Source of the DNA: Pogonophryne albipinna
Lineage: Eukaryota > Chordata > Actinopteri > Perciformes > Artedidraconidae
Direction of reading: 5' to 3'
Assembly (NCBI GenBank): GCA_028583405.1
Contig: CM053246.1
Span: 30,145,209-30,209,208 of the forward strand
DNA: 64,000 bases
Shown here: one piece after another, positions 1-11,920 of the stretch
Layout of the letters: each line of letters starts with the position of its first letter
How positions within the stretch are numbered: position 1 is the stretch's first letter
Translations under genes and position numbers: made by a program
The notes under the pieces: model-generated
What the model was told of the DNA's origin: nothing
Database searches by the model: none
The model's input: the letters and a program-made list of their open reading frames with translations, nothing else

Positions 1-392
1 GCTGCAAATTCCATTCATATCTACGTCGTAAATGTGTCTAAACTCAAGCAACAACAGCCTTCCGTCTCTGGGAAACAGTGTTTTTAAAGTCCTCAGGGTG
101 ATAACAGACAGCTGGGCCTCCGCGCTGTACACACATATAGACAATATTAAAGTATAGCTGTGTCACCCTGCTATTTCCTCTCTTAGCCTCGTGTTAATAG
201 CTTTATGGCTCAAGATAAACAGAGCATTATAGTTGGAAGAGATTGTTTCAAGTTCATGTGATATGTATAAAAATGGAAGGAAGTGCATAGTTGACAGTTC
301 ACACCATAATACTGCGCCTATTTAAAAGCAGCAGTCGTTCAGGCTCTTGTATTGGAACCAACTAGGGTCTATGAGAACTAATAGAAATGTCC
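1..392. other. Gene-free left edge
   Basis: I see no exon, RNA gene or recognisable repeat here. The last nine bases (384-392) are the left target duplication of the MITE that follows. Confidence 0.5.
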
Positions 393-884
393 AACCCAGT
401 CTCACGGCATTTCGTGTTATAGTCACGAAATTAATTTAATCTATTGATTCGTGTTCACCGACACGATTTTAGTATTTTTTTCGTGTCACAGAACGATTTG
501 AAAAGCAATGTATTTCTATTGGTAGTATGTTTCGTGCCTGCACCACGTCTTTTTGTCCGGTCGGGTCTTGGAATACCAGAAGCTGTGTGGTTCATAAAAA
601 CATTTTCTTACTCAATATCTTACCCTAAGCCTAACCCTATCCCTTTTATTTTAAATTGTATAATGTCCGAGTTTTTTTGCCGTCCACAAGGAAAACAAAT
701 GGGGGGCCTCAGAATACTGAGATCTGTATTTGTTGTCATCTTTTTTTCCTTCTAATTTGTTATTATTTACTTTGCTTTTAAAATCGTTCTGTGTGACACG
801 AAAAAAATGACAAAATCGTGTTGGTGAACACGAGTCAATAGATTCATTTTGTGACTATAACACGAAATGCCGTGAGACTGTGTT
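393..884. mobile_element. Mutator-like MITE with 9-bp target duplication
   Basis: About 100 bp at the left end (from AACCCAGTCTCACGG) reappears as an inverted copy at the right end (to CCGTGAGACTGTGTT). The nine bases GAAATGTCC occur at 384-392 and again at 885-893, a perfect direct duplication. Long terminal inverted repeats with 9-bp duplications are the signature of MULE-type elements; the assignment rests on that, since no transposase is encoded. The 103-codon frame inside it is not a credible gene. Confidence 0.7.
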
Positions 885-893
885 GAAATGTCC

Positions 894-1795
894 GTCTGTT
901 GGTCGGCAGTTGGCCGAAGTATTGAAAAATGTATATCTTGACTTGATTGGGAGTAAAACGTAATTGTAGCAAGTAAGGTGGGTCAAGAAAATTCACGCGC
1001 TAACTTTGATGTAACCTGCTCTATCGAAATCAGTCGCATTGACCCAAAGACACATTTTGAGTTGTATACACTGTTGGAAAGAGGATATTCCTAGCTTTCT
1101 AATTATAACAGGATTGTTTTTGTACTCCAAATATTAAGCGAAATATGTCATCGTTTTGAGAAAAAGGCCTTTAAAGTTTCCTCTTCTCTGGAATCCATCG
1201 ATCTGATTGATTATTATATATTTTCGTTTGGATTACTGGTCTGGGGGAAGCTCGCGAGTGTGTGTGTGTGTGTGTGTATACTGTATGTGTGTGTGTGTGT
1301 TTGTGTAATTTTGCATTTGTGTGTATTGTGTTTGTTTCCCGGGGAAAACACTCACGAGAAACACCGGCTGTTATTATGCCTTCTGTGACGTTAAGTTACT
1401 CCGTTCTCCGCTTGTAATTATGCCGCTACAAGCTTCAAAGTTGTATTAACATCTGAATTTGCCGAAACAAGTTTAATATTCTGAAAGCCAAGACTTTGTT
1501 TATTTGAAATCAGATGAAAACAAACTGTAACGGACCCTGCCGTGTTATCTATGATTACTATACGCTTACATTCATAATTTCAGCCGGAGGGAGGGGGGCG
1601 GCGCTGCGGAAGAGCAGATTGCGAGGGGCCTCTTCTTCCCTTTACAAGCTTCAAAAATGTATTTATCGTGTGATTTTGGAAATAAAAATGTCATATTCTG
1701 AAAGCCAAGACTTTGTTTGTTTAAAATCAAACAAAACACCCGAACCCCGAAAAAATAGTTTTTTACGCAAATCCACGTTTATTTTGAAATGAGCC
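894..1795. other. Gene-free stretch with TG repeat and a degenerate direct repeat
   Basis: A TG microsatellite lies at about 1255-1302. Segments near 1428-1520 and 1640-1738 are diverged direct copies of each other, both containing TATTCTGAAAGCCAAGACTT. No coding exon is visible. Confidence 0.45.
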
Positions 1796-1905
1796 GTTTA
1801 AAAAATTATCCAACGAGTTACAGACCACTCTTTCCCAATGTAAGTCAATGGGAAAAAGTGTTTCTGGGCCCAGCAACCTAAAGGAAGTGTAGTACCGCCG
1901 TTTGA
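1796..1905. repeat. Dispersed repeat, second copy at about 58883-58995
   Basis: This block, with CCCAATGTAAGTCAATGGGA near its middle and AAGTGTAGTACCGCCGTTTG near its end, is repeated with a few changes at 58883-58995, in the core of the fold-back repeat inside the Merlin transposase intron. It is therefore a fragment of a dispersed element family. Confidence 0.6.
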
Positions 1906-2949
1906 CCAGAACGAATATTCTCATCATACTCCGGCGCACTTCCTGGGGGCTTGCTGCAGACCTCCACTCTCAGGACAGTTCCGGTGCAGGCTGCACTCTC
2001 AGGACACCTCCACCACAGATATATCAGAGCCCTAGAGATACTAAGAGTTACGACACTCCCATAGACCTCCGTTGTAAAAAATGGCGGCGCCTACTTCCGG
2101 GGTATGGACATCGAAATAGTTCAAAATATTGTCATTTGGGCGTTGGACCTCATTCACTTACATTACGGCGCGTCGATTAGTCCCAGAGGTAAGTTGCTGA
2201 AATATCGAACTCTTTTGAATTGTCAACTGTCTATATTGTATCAGAGGCCCTTTATGATGCTTATACTGGTCTTCATTTGTATATGCACAGCGTAATTATC
2301 TATATTTTATCTTGGTTGTTACAACCAATTTTGCTAGCATTGCCTGCTAGTTCGCTAGCGCGACTTCGTCAGCTTTGAAGGTAAGATTTCAGTAATGAAT
2401 CGCTAGCAGCTTATATATCAATGATTCTGGGTAACTAACAAGCAGGATTTAGATTGATTATGTGTTTTTATTGTTATTTTGGTTTTTATCTGCTGAACCT
2501 GACCGTGTCAGCCATCCTTAGTCGGCTTTTTCTGTATGATATGACTTAACTGCTAGCACTAGTAGAAATGAGGTGGCGTTTGTGATAAATATTTCATTTA
2601 ATATTTAATTGAATTTGGGGATATACTAACATTTCATTATGTGACATGTTGACTGTACTTAGTTTTTTTTTGGTACTGTTCCGTGTTAACTCATCTGTAC
2701 TGTACAACTAGCGCTACTTTTTAATGCTTGATGGCATGCTAGGATAGATTCCTTTGTATTGTAATACACACTAGTTTAATGATTGTTCATCAAAGGTATT
2801 ATTCAGTATTAAAAAAATAATAGCCCACTGAACAGGCTACTCTACAGCAGTGAATGAAGGATGAGCCTAAAACATGGTCATGCATCCAACATGTTTATTT
2901 TTAACAAAATAAACACTTAAAAATAATTAGCACTTTTTTTTATTCAGCC
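1906..2949. other. Gene-free stretch with repeat debris
   Basis: The segment 1946-2020, with a twice-repeated motif on CTCTCAGGACA, matches the opposite strand of about 11340-11410. The rest is AT-rich with no recognisable exon. Confidence 0.45.
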
Positions 2950-4609
2950 TTATATGTCAGCCATGGTTGTTGCTTCTGCTGCTGCTGCTGGAGGAGGGTG
3001 CTGCTGCTGGAGGGTGCTACTGCTGAAGGAGGGTGCTGCTGCTGCTGGAGGAGGGTGCTGCTGGAGGGTGCTACTGCTGAAGGAGGCTGGTGCTGGACCG
3101 GGAATGGAGATGCCAAGTACATCGATGGCAACGAGTAAGGTGTTTGGCAGTGGCCTAGATGTTATGACCTTCGGTGCAGAGGTCTGTTGGGTCTTCTTTG
3201 CCTTCTTACTCTGACTCTTGCTGCCAAGATACCCTTTATGTTTATCCTTCCTCTCAGCCCTGATGCACTTTGATGCAATCCTTAACCTCAGCCTGATGTA
3301 TGTTGAGAGGATTTTTTTCTTCAGGTCATGGCATGAGGGAAGGTTGCTGTCCAGCAACATGGCTTCTTGTTCCAGCTGTGACACTGCATTTGAGGACTCC
3401 ATGAGGGAATCGCTCGTCCTCACACGGAACAGCTGCTCCACGTTCTGAACAAGGGTGAAAACCTCATCAGATGGACGGTAATCTGGCTCTAATTTGGTTT
3501 GTGTTGAAGATTTTTTTTTTTTAATGCCGAATTAATCCTTTTCCGGTTTACCAGAGCCCTCTCTGCTCTCTTTCTTAGTAATCTCTCGCTTCTCAGTTGC
3601 CTCATTAGATCCTCCACGTGAGCCCGGTCACAACTGGCCCTTGGCAGTCTGGTCTCTGGAGCACCTGACCCTGGCAAACTGGTCTCTTCATAGCTGACCC
3701 CTGACTGACTGGCTCCTGGCACACTGATCTCTGGTAAGGTGGCCTCTTGATTGTCGGCCCCTGACATACTGGCCCCTGGCAGTCTGCTGACATCTGTCTC
3801 ACTCTCTCTGCCTGTTATGTCCCTTTCATTCCCTTGGAACTCCTCCTCAATATCTCCCTGAATCTCTGTAACAATAACAAGGCAATCTTGCTGTTATATG
3901 TGTATGCTGCCTTTACATGTGCACCTATTGTCATTTAAGGGTACACTACACTCCTATAGTGACATGCATCTAAGTTCGTCTATTGGCAATGTTAAAGTAT
4001 GAAGAAATCTGTAGATTATCTACAGATGGTATATGAGTCTTCAGAGAATCCCTGAACCCTGGTAGTTTTGAAGCTGTATAATCTGAAGGTTGCATTAGGA
4101 GTGTAGTCTATCCTTGAATTATATAACATGGGAAACATTGTTAGCTTCATATATCATACCAATGTTTGATGTGCCATAATAGGTGTGGTCATCATTCCTG
4201 ACATTAACAGCTGGAGGCAAACTCCTTGACGTGGATTTCCTGTTGGAACAGCATCTGGCCTCAACCTCAAATTTCCTCCTGATTTGTTGCCAATATATTG
4301 GTCGTCTGCAAAGTGTACCTGTAGGTAGGTAGGTTTGATCAGTTTCCACTGCACACTTCAAATGTCATTGAAGAGTCATAATTCTCTACACTTGGAAATA
4401 TGATGCCCTTTAAAATGTTAACAAGTCACCTCTGTGAACATTACTTACATGACGTGTTTTCTGCTGTTGTTGTCCTCTGTCAGACACAGGTTTTGTCTGT
4501 TGACCATTGCCATCCATCTCTTCCTTGGCTCTACGTCCTTAGGGAAGCCATACATCCGGAACCCCTTCTCGGATCGATTAGAGCATCCAAATGCTGCACA
4601 TCCAACCAT
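2950..4609 (-). pseudogene. THAP-domain gene, frameshifted, probably transposon-derived
   Basis: On the minus strand, an exon from 4609 to about 4449 starts at an ATG and encodes the first half of a THAP zinc-finger domain (MVGCAAFGC, then GFPKD and RKRW). It ends at a GTAAGT donor. A second exon, about 4355-4160, continues in phase with VHFADDQYIGN and LRPDAVP, but the Cys of the expected CxxHF motif is not there. A third exon from about 3863 encodes acidic and Pro/Gly-rich repeats and a basic helix. It breaks at a run of 12 T (3511-3522, A on the coding strand): the frame before it stops at once, and the next frame continues a credible protein (EVFTLVQNVEQLF and onward) to a Ser/Gln/Pro-rich tail coded by a short tandem repeat (about 2970-3095). 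THAP domains bind DNA and occur in P-element and Kolobok transposases as well as host proteins. I do not recognise the C-terminal part. Confidence 0.55.
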
Positions 4610-6319
4610 GGTATGACAACTGATCTATTAAAATGCAATATAAACGAAAGTGCCATAATATTTGTTGTCGTTGTGCAAACATTTTAACATGAATATTGCT
4701 ATGTCCTCTGTTCAGTCTGCTCCCAACTGTATTCTCTCCCCTTATTCACCACTGTTCCTATTCTTGCTCTGCTTTTTAGGGCCCAGGAAACGGATGAAGA
4801 GGATGTCTCTTCAGTCAGGCTCCTGGATGCCTTAGAGTTCTGTATTGCTTTTTTGTAAATAGTTGCTTACCCTAACCCTTTTTTGTAAATAATATTTCTT
4901 TTTTATAAATAGTTGATTGTTTGTAAATATTTGTAAAATGCCCCCCCCCCCACAATTGTTGTTCACACAATTATGCTTCTGTTTTTCACTTTTTGGTGTC
5001 CATTGTTCAGCCACTGTTTGGTAAGCAACAATTTGTTTTGGCCAAAATGTGTTATTCACACTCCTGACTCCAGTTTGATGTGCTGCACTCTCCTCTGAGT
5101 GGTCCTGATTTCAGGCAGAGGTCATGGCTTGGAAGGTTTTATATCATGTAGTGCCTCAACAGAACCTAATATGAATTGCTTTTTTCAGTTTCTCTTTTTT
5201 TATTGTCTCGTCGCTGGATCACCTCCCCCTGGCAAAGTGGCCTCGTCATTGACAAACCTGTTTTTGTTGCTCCGTTGAACCATGGTTCAACAGGAGCTTC
5301 TGTAAATAGTTTTGTAAATAGTTTGAATATTTATCATAGTAATCATTTTCAGTCTCCCACTCTGTCTCAATTTAATTTATCGTTTCTTTGCCCCACCATA
5401 TGTTTTGTTGTCCAAGGGCACTAATTTGGTCTGTGTTGAAGATTGTTTTACACTTTAGATTAATCAAATTGTGTTTTTTGGCTAAATTCATCTTTTTCTG
5501 TTTAACCCTAACCCTCTTTGTTCTCCTTCTCATTCATTTTACTTTGTTTTGTTCTAACACACATCACTTTTTCCATACACTGTTCTTAATACTTGTTCAC
5601 ACATTTGTTCGTCCCTTTTACTTTGTTCTTCCTGTTGTTCTTGTTCAAACACATATCAATTGTTCATCCACTGTTGTGGTAAAATTATATTCATAGTCTT
5701 AACATGAACACAAGCGTTTCCCTCCAAAAATGTAAAACGTATCTAAGTAATAGCCTATTAATTATATTATTATTATTACTAATAGGCTACCAAGCTTTCC
5801 GTTGTCACCCTGCCTCTCCAAATGCAAAACTGTCAATAAAAAGTATGCAATAATGCTATTACAGCTGAAAAAGTACTTGGGTGTGTGTGTTTTTTTAATA
5901 TATATTTACCATTCAATAACGCAATCGCTGCTGTCTGTCTGTCCCATAGAAGAACCTTATATATACAGTCTATGAGAAGAACATGACAGCGCAGCGCAAC
6001 TATACTACGGACGTGACTGCCCTGGCAGTGACAGCAACATAGCCTGCTTGTGCTACCACACTTTCCCCTCAAAATATCGTTAAATAACGAAACTTGGAAA
6101 TAGTGCCAATCCATACAAAGTGTAACCACATCATGGAAATATGAAAGCAATCTTTAAAAAATAACAGCGTTGGTTTAATCTATGACTATTTTGAGCATGT
6201 TCGTGCTGTTTTTGCCATCGAGAAGCATTGCCACGGAAGTGCGTTTGGAACTGTCCCGGCATACATAAACCACGTGACCGGCTGGCGGCGACATCAAAGA
6301 GTGTCGTAACTCTTATCTC
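4610..6319. other. Gene-free, AT-rich
   Basis: There are repeated TTTGTAAATA motifs around 4850-4930 and 5300. A short stretch near 5420-5480 weakly resembles the reverse of the THAP gene's third exon (GTGTTGAAGATT), perhaps an older copy. No intact exon is recognised. Confidence 0.4.
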
Positions 6320-6935
6320 TCTATGGCTCTGAGATATATATAAACACTTGATGATTCACCCGCGCTGCTGGCCAATGGAGACCGACGTTGCCACATGGCG
6401 GCCATCTTGCCACAGGCAGCTCGCTCATTCATAACATTATGTCTATGGTGCACTATTGAAATAACCGTAGATTGCTCAATTTTCAAACGGTTTGGTTTGT
6501 TATAAACATCAAATATGTAGTTATGATACTGCATAGGCTACTTATAATTATAATCATGAACTTTTTTTTCAACATGTCTTGTCTCCTGTATCATAGCCAT
6601 TCAAATAACTTTTATAATAAACCAATCCGTTTTTAAATCAGTCAAGATTTCAGCGAGTTAAGAGTATTTCTGTGCAGATCACTCACCTTACAACAGCTGT
6701 AGCAGTAGTTGTTGACTGTGGCAAGATGGCCGCCGGTGAGCTACGCTGGCGACTAGTGATGGGTCGTTCGCGAACGATTCGTTCTTTTTGAACGAATCTT
6801 TGAAGTGAACGAGATTAACTGATTCCTCCCACAAAACGATTCGTTCGCGAACGACGAACTTAAAGAACTGTAGGAAACAGTTCTGAACTGTTTCCTACAG
6901 TGTACTGTAATCAGAGCCCTCTCACCTGAGCTCCG

Positions 6936-6950
6936 ACACACACACACACG

Positions 6951-6998
<48 letters not shown>
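6936..6998. repeat. CA microsatellite
   Basis: A CA dinucleotide tract with a few CG interruptions, inside the hAT element. Confidence 0.9.
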
Positions 6999-6999
<1 letters not shown>

Positions 7000-7030
7000 C
7001 TCAACCTGTCCGCAATAAAGAGGACGGATA

Positions 7031-7670
7031 CCGGAACCGTAGCGTCCAGCTAGCTTAGCGATAAATACACACATCGTTGTATTCTCCTCCCCTTGTCGGC
7101 ACTAAAAGCTTCAGAGGGCGGATAGCTGGGCTCCGTAGCGTCCAGCTAGCTTAGCGATAAATACACACAGCGTTGTATTCTCCCCCTGTCGGCCCTAAAA
7201 GCTTCAGAGGGCGGATAGCTGGGCTCCGTAGCGTCCAGCTAGCTTAGCCGCTAGCTTAGCGATAAATACACACAGCGTTGTATTCTCCTCCCCCTGTCGA
7301 CCCTAAAAGCTTCAGATGGCGGATACCTGAGCTCCATAGCATCCCGCTAATGTGAAACACACACACACAGCGTTAGCGGGACATTCTCCTCTCCCTGTCG
7401 GCCCTAAAAGCTTCAGAGGGCGGATAGCTGGGCTCCGTAGCGTCCAGCTAGCTTAGCGATAAATACACACAGCGTTGTATTCTCCTCCCACTGTCGGCCC
7501 TAAAAGCTTCAGATGGCGGATACCTGAGCTCCATAGCATCCCGCTAATGTGAAACACACACACACACAGCGTTAGCGGGACATTCTCCTCTCCCTGTCCG
7601 CCCTAAAAGCTTCAGAGGGCGGATAGCTGGGCTCCGTAGCGTCCAGCTAGCTTAGCCGCTAGCTAAAGGT
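7031..7670. repeat. Minisatellite of about 100-bp units inside the hAT element
   Basis: Roughly seven head-to-tail units of 90-110 bp. Most share CCGTAGCGTCCAGCTAGCTT and CCCTAAAAGCTTCAGA. Two unit types alternate: one with CCAGCTAGCTTAGCGATAAA, the other with CATAGCATCCCGCTAATGTG. Confidence 0.85.
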
Positions 7671-8229
7671 AAACATAGATGGGTACATACTATAGAATAT
7701 GAATAAATCGTCACCGATGTAGAGGATATATTTTTTTATTCACTTTGAACTCGGCCAAATGGAGTTTAATGCTTTGGGATTTAAGTTAGGCCACATAGTA
7801 CGTGCATGGGTTTGAAAGTATAATGTGCTAGTCTGCTGTAATACATCGTATAGTCAGGCACACATTTATGAGAGATTTAACAATGGCCAATTATATTTCT
7901 TAAATAATATGTAGCCTATTCCCAGAGCATAATTCATGGGGCAACAAGGTGAGGTGTAAAATGTGTTTTAATATCATACATGTTACGCCAGCAAACTTCT
8001 TGTACGGACTTCGGCAGTAGTGAAGACTCACTGAACGAATTAAGTACAAAGACGAATCGTTCGCGAACGTGCAAATCACCAGAAGTCGTTCGCGAACCGG
8101 TGAACGAATCAGTGAACGAATCTTTCAAGTGAACTGAATCAAAAGATTCGTGTCCCCGAAGGGAATCGGAATTCCCATCACTACTGGCGACTCCCCCTTG
8201 AGCCATCTAGTATTTATATATATCTATGA

Positions 8230-8848
8230 CCTCCACTGTCAGTACAGGAAGTGACGATTCTGACGAACATGTTTTTTTTCCCGCCCACCGAAGGACTCGT
8301 TTGATGGAATTTTTCAAATCACAATGGAGACTCATCACGGAGGTGATGAGTCCGCCCACCGTGCACTTTGGGTAGGCCTTTCCCCCCTATTTTCCCCGGT
8401 TTTATTATTTTTAATTTTTTTGGCTATTTCACCTGGTTTCTACCGGGGACATTGCCCGGTCTCGGGTGTCCCCCCACGGCCTGTGTCCAGACCCCCCCCC
8501 CCCGATCCATATATTAACGGTTTTTGACCATTTTTGTTGCATTTTTCTCCTCTCCTCTAACTGATCGAATGGCAAACACGACCCACTGTCGGAGGGCCTC
8601 TGCGCCGGCCCGGCTCTGGCGGTCGGTTCCTCCGAACTGCGGGTTCGACTCTGATGGCCGGGAGGGTGTGCTGCGTTGGGGTGGGGGACTTCCCCCACTC
8701 TGCGTGTCTCTTCCTTCCCGGGCCGGCCGATATGAAGCGTGACCAAGACGCACCGTCCAGGGGTCCCACGGGTCCCGCAGCGGGGTGGAGGTTCCCAGCT
8801 GGAACCTCTCCACCTCCGCCGCGTATATATATATATATATATATATAT
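8230..8848. other. Gene-free stretch ending in a TA repeat
   Basis: The sequence is GC-richer than its surroundings, with a palindromic CATCACGGAGGTGATGAG at 8333-8350. It ends in a TA repeat that served as the target of the next hAT element. Overlapping open frames on both strands show no domain I recognise. Confidence 0.4.
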
Positions 8849-9081
8849 TAGGGCTGTCAAGTTAACGCATTAACGCAAAAAAAAATTAACGCCACTAATT
8901 ATTTTAACGCGTTAACGCATGTGTATTTTTTTTCCTCGGCCGCCCCGTAGTTTCAGAGCCCATCGAGTTTAAAATACCATCTACAAGCTGATGCTGACAG
9001 CCCCGCTCCTGCCGCCCGCTTGTGGCAGACCACACTTCCACGCTCACCGGCAGGCACAGACTGGCTATTGGGAGGACCGGG

Positions 9082-9282
<201 letters not shown>

Positions 9283-9414
9283 CCCAAGCGAGCGAGAGAG
9301 AGACCTTACGTGCATTGTTGTTGTTAGCATCTGGTGCTAGCTAGCTGCGCTAACGGATATAAGGAGCTGTTTAAATGAAAACAGAGGAGCGACATTTCGC
9401 CACAACTGCGCCGA

Positions 9415-9549
9415 GCACTTGACTTTATGCAGGAAGCCAGACAGTGGGACATTGTAGGAAAAGTCAGCACACTCAGCACGGATAGTGCGCGCAACATGAT
9501 TGCAGCGTCCAGGCAGCTCCCGTTCGAGCATATGCCTTGAGTTGCACAT
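9415..9549 (+). pseudogene. hAT transposase remnant
   Basis: About 45 codons resemble the part of hAT (ZBED-type) transposases around the STDSARNM motif, where the D is the second catalytic acidic residue. They run on to LPFEHMP, followed by VAH. An in-frame TGA at 9538-9540 sits where the family normally has Cys. The homology ends abruptly on both sides, so the gene is a fragment. Confidence 0.65.
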
Positions 9550-9561
9550 AGCTCCAACGAT

Positions 9562-9581
9562 CCCACACACACACACACACT

Positions 9582-9633
<52 letters not shown>
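9562..9633. repeat. CA microsatellite
   Basis: A CA dinucleotide tract with two interruptions, within the hAT element. Confidence 0.9.
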
Positions 9634-9638
<5 letters not shown>

Positions 9639-9946
9639 GTTGTATTAGAGAGGTTCCAGGTTGAATTGAGGCGAATATTTGTAATGTTCAGAGGTTGTTG
9701 TGTTTAATATTCATGAGGATATTTGTCATTGTTCAAATGATAATAAACATAAGCATAAAGCATATTTGTCCACTCATATGTTGATAAGAGTATTAAAAAC
9801 TTGAAAAATATTCCTCTAAGGTACATTTAGAACAGATCAAAAATGTGCGATTAGTTTGCGATTAATCGCGATTAACTATGGACAATCATGCGATTAATCG
9901 CGATTAAATATTTTAATCGACTGACAGCCCTAGTATATATATATAT

Positions 9947-10970
9947 TAGGGCTGTCAAACGATTAAAAAATTTAATCAGATTAATCACAGCTTAAAAATT
10001 AATTAATCATGATTAATCACCATTTGAACTATGTCCAAAATATGCCATTTCTTTATGTATATTGTTGTGGGAATGGAAAGATAAATGAAAGAAGGCGGAT
10101 ATATCCATTTAACATACAGTATCTATGTTTATTATAACATTTTTCTGTGTGTCAAAATGAAAGACAACCCACACACCTATCAATCATCAAACAGTGGGGT
10201 CTTCATTCATTACGTGTTGATTTCTATCAACGGGGGAGTACTTCAGGAAAGTCGACGGGGGGGGGGGCGGCGGCTAGTGGACAGAGTGCGAACGTTGTGA
10301 TCAGCTGTTTTAGCGCAGTTCTCCAGTGGGGGGGGGGAGAGAGTCTCCCTCCGCAGCCGGTTGGCGTAGTTTTGGCACAAATCCGTTGTACAGACCGACG
10401 TTAACAGCAGCCCTGTCTGTGCACACGGAGACCGACTCTGTCGTCCGGTGATCTAACCGCCTTCTGGAAAAGCTTCACAAGTACGTCGGTACGCAAATGC
10501 GCTTTGTGACACAAGTTTCAGATTACGCACATAACCTGCGTACCAGTTATGTGCACCCATGTACTACAGCAAAAGTATTCTCCGTCGGGACTTCCTGCAA
10601 CAACACCGACATTATCAAAGATGTTCTATTGAGAAGACGATCACTACGTGACAAAAGTTTTCGAAACCGTTTCTGGTCTTCGGTATTTCCAGACAAGTGG
10701 CTGCTGAAATCAATCTTACTAACTACTGTCTGTGCAATTTACTCCACGCGAGTTGGCGGACTTTATTTTGCTTACTTTAACATCATTTTTCATGGAGGGG
10801 CTAAGCCATTTCTTGGTATGGGTGTAGCCTACCCCAGCCATACCCTGGCGCTGCCACTGGTGGGATGTATGGGGCGGGCCATTCTGCACATGCGTTAAAT
10901 GCGTTAAATATTTTAACGCAATTAATTCAAAAAATTCATTACCGCCGTTAACGCGATAATTTTGACAGCA

Positions 10971-10973
<3 letters not shown>
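9947..10973 (-). mobile_element. Second hAT element of the same family, inverted
   Basis: It starts TAGGGCTGTCAAACG and ends TTTGACAGCACTA. Its left end carries GATTAATC motifs and its right end TTAACGC motifs, the reverse of the preceding element, so the two lie in opposite orientation with only 14 bp of TA repeat between them. The 133-codon frame at 10497-10898 matches nothing I recognise. Confidence 0.65.
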
Positions 10974-11016
<43 letters not shown>

Positions 11017-11442
11017 TAATATCAGTACAGTATCACTTTTCATCACTTAGATTGATTGAACTGTTCTGCCCTTACAGCGCGTATCCATATGCGTAGCTAG
11101 ACAGTTAGCTAACATTTAAAAGTCCTCCAATAAAGATGCAAGGTTTTCTTTCTTGACTTTACTGTTCTTCTTTTACTTTGTAAAACTGTAACAATACAGA
11201 AATAAAACACATATAAGTATGCAGGCTTTACATAACATATAAGTAGCACTGTACAAATGACACACACACTACTATTAGGAATTAGCTATCATTAGCATCA
11301 CTATTAGCTAGCACATGTCAGAACCGTCACTTCCTGTACTGACAGTGGAGGTGTCCTGAGAGTGGAGGTCTGCACCGGAACTGTCCTGAGAGTGGAGGTC
11401 TGCAGGCAGACCCCTCTCACTGATTTCGATAGAGCGGGTCAC
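10974..11442. other. Gene-free stretch after TA repeat
   Basis: A TA repeat (to about 11011) is followed by AT-rich sequence. The segment 11325-11442 contains two copies of TCCTGAGAGTGGAGGTCTGC, matching the opposite strand near 1946-2020. Confidence 0.4.
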
Positions 11443-11920
11443 CCATAGATATATATAAACACTAGATGACTCACCCGCGCTGCTGGCCAACGGAGACCGA
11501 CGTAGCCACATGGCGGCCATCTTGCCACAGGCAGCTCGCTCATTCATAACATTATGTCTATGGTGCACTATTGAAATAACCGTAGATTGCTCCATTTTCA
11601 ACCAATTTTCAAACGGTTTGGTTTGTTATAAACATCAAAGATGTAGTTATGATACTGCATACTTATCATTATAATCATGAACTTTTTTTTTCAACATGTC
11701 TTGTTGTCTCCTGTATCATAGCCATGCTAATAACGTTTATAATAAACCAAACTGTTTGTAAATCAGTCAAGATTTCAGCGAGTTAAGAGTATTTTTGTGC
11801 AGATCCCTCACCTTACAACAGCTGTAGCAGTAGTTGTTGACTGTTGCAAGATGGCCGCCAGTGAGCTACGCTGGCGACTCCCCCTTGAGCCATCTAGTGT
11901 TTATATATATGTATCTATGG
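11443..11920. mobile_element. Intact MITE with TATA-rich inverted ends
   Basis: It begins CCATAGATATATATAAACAC and ends with the inverse TATATATGTATCTATGG. Inside are inverted GGCGGCCATCTTGCC and GCAAGATGGCCGCC blocks. No coding capacity. It is the uninterrupted sister of the copy at 6320-8229. Confidence 0.7.

Larger units (their letters stand above)
6754..8183. mobile_element. Non-autonomous hAT element
   Basis: The ends are perfect 10-bp inverted repeats, TAGTGATGGG and CCCATCACTA. The eight bases CTGGCGAC flank it on both sides (6746-6753 and 8184-8191). The related repeat at 11443-11920 has a single CTGGCGAC (11871-11878) at the same place, so the empty site is visible in the same window. 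TAG...GATGGG ends with 8-bp duplications define hAT elements. Subterminal regions are rich in TTCGCGAACG palindromes, which are likely transposase-binding sites. It encodes no transposase and is filled by a minisatellite. Confidence 0.88.
6320..8229. mobile_element. MITE copy split by a hAT insertion
   Basis: The pieces 6320-6753 and 8184-8229 match the uninterrupted copy at 11443-11920 in the same order. They start near a TATATATAAACACT end and finish at TTTATATATATCTATG. Between them sits a hAT element. The arms contain inverted GGCGGCCATCTTGCC and GCAAGATGGCCGCC blocks. Confidence 0.7.

Noticed and set aside
4864..5516. CCCTAA-like telomere motifs (TACCCTAACCC near 4868, AACCCTAACCCTC near 5503)
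   Set aside because: Only one or two units at each place, not an interstitial telomere array.
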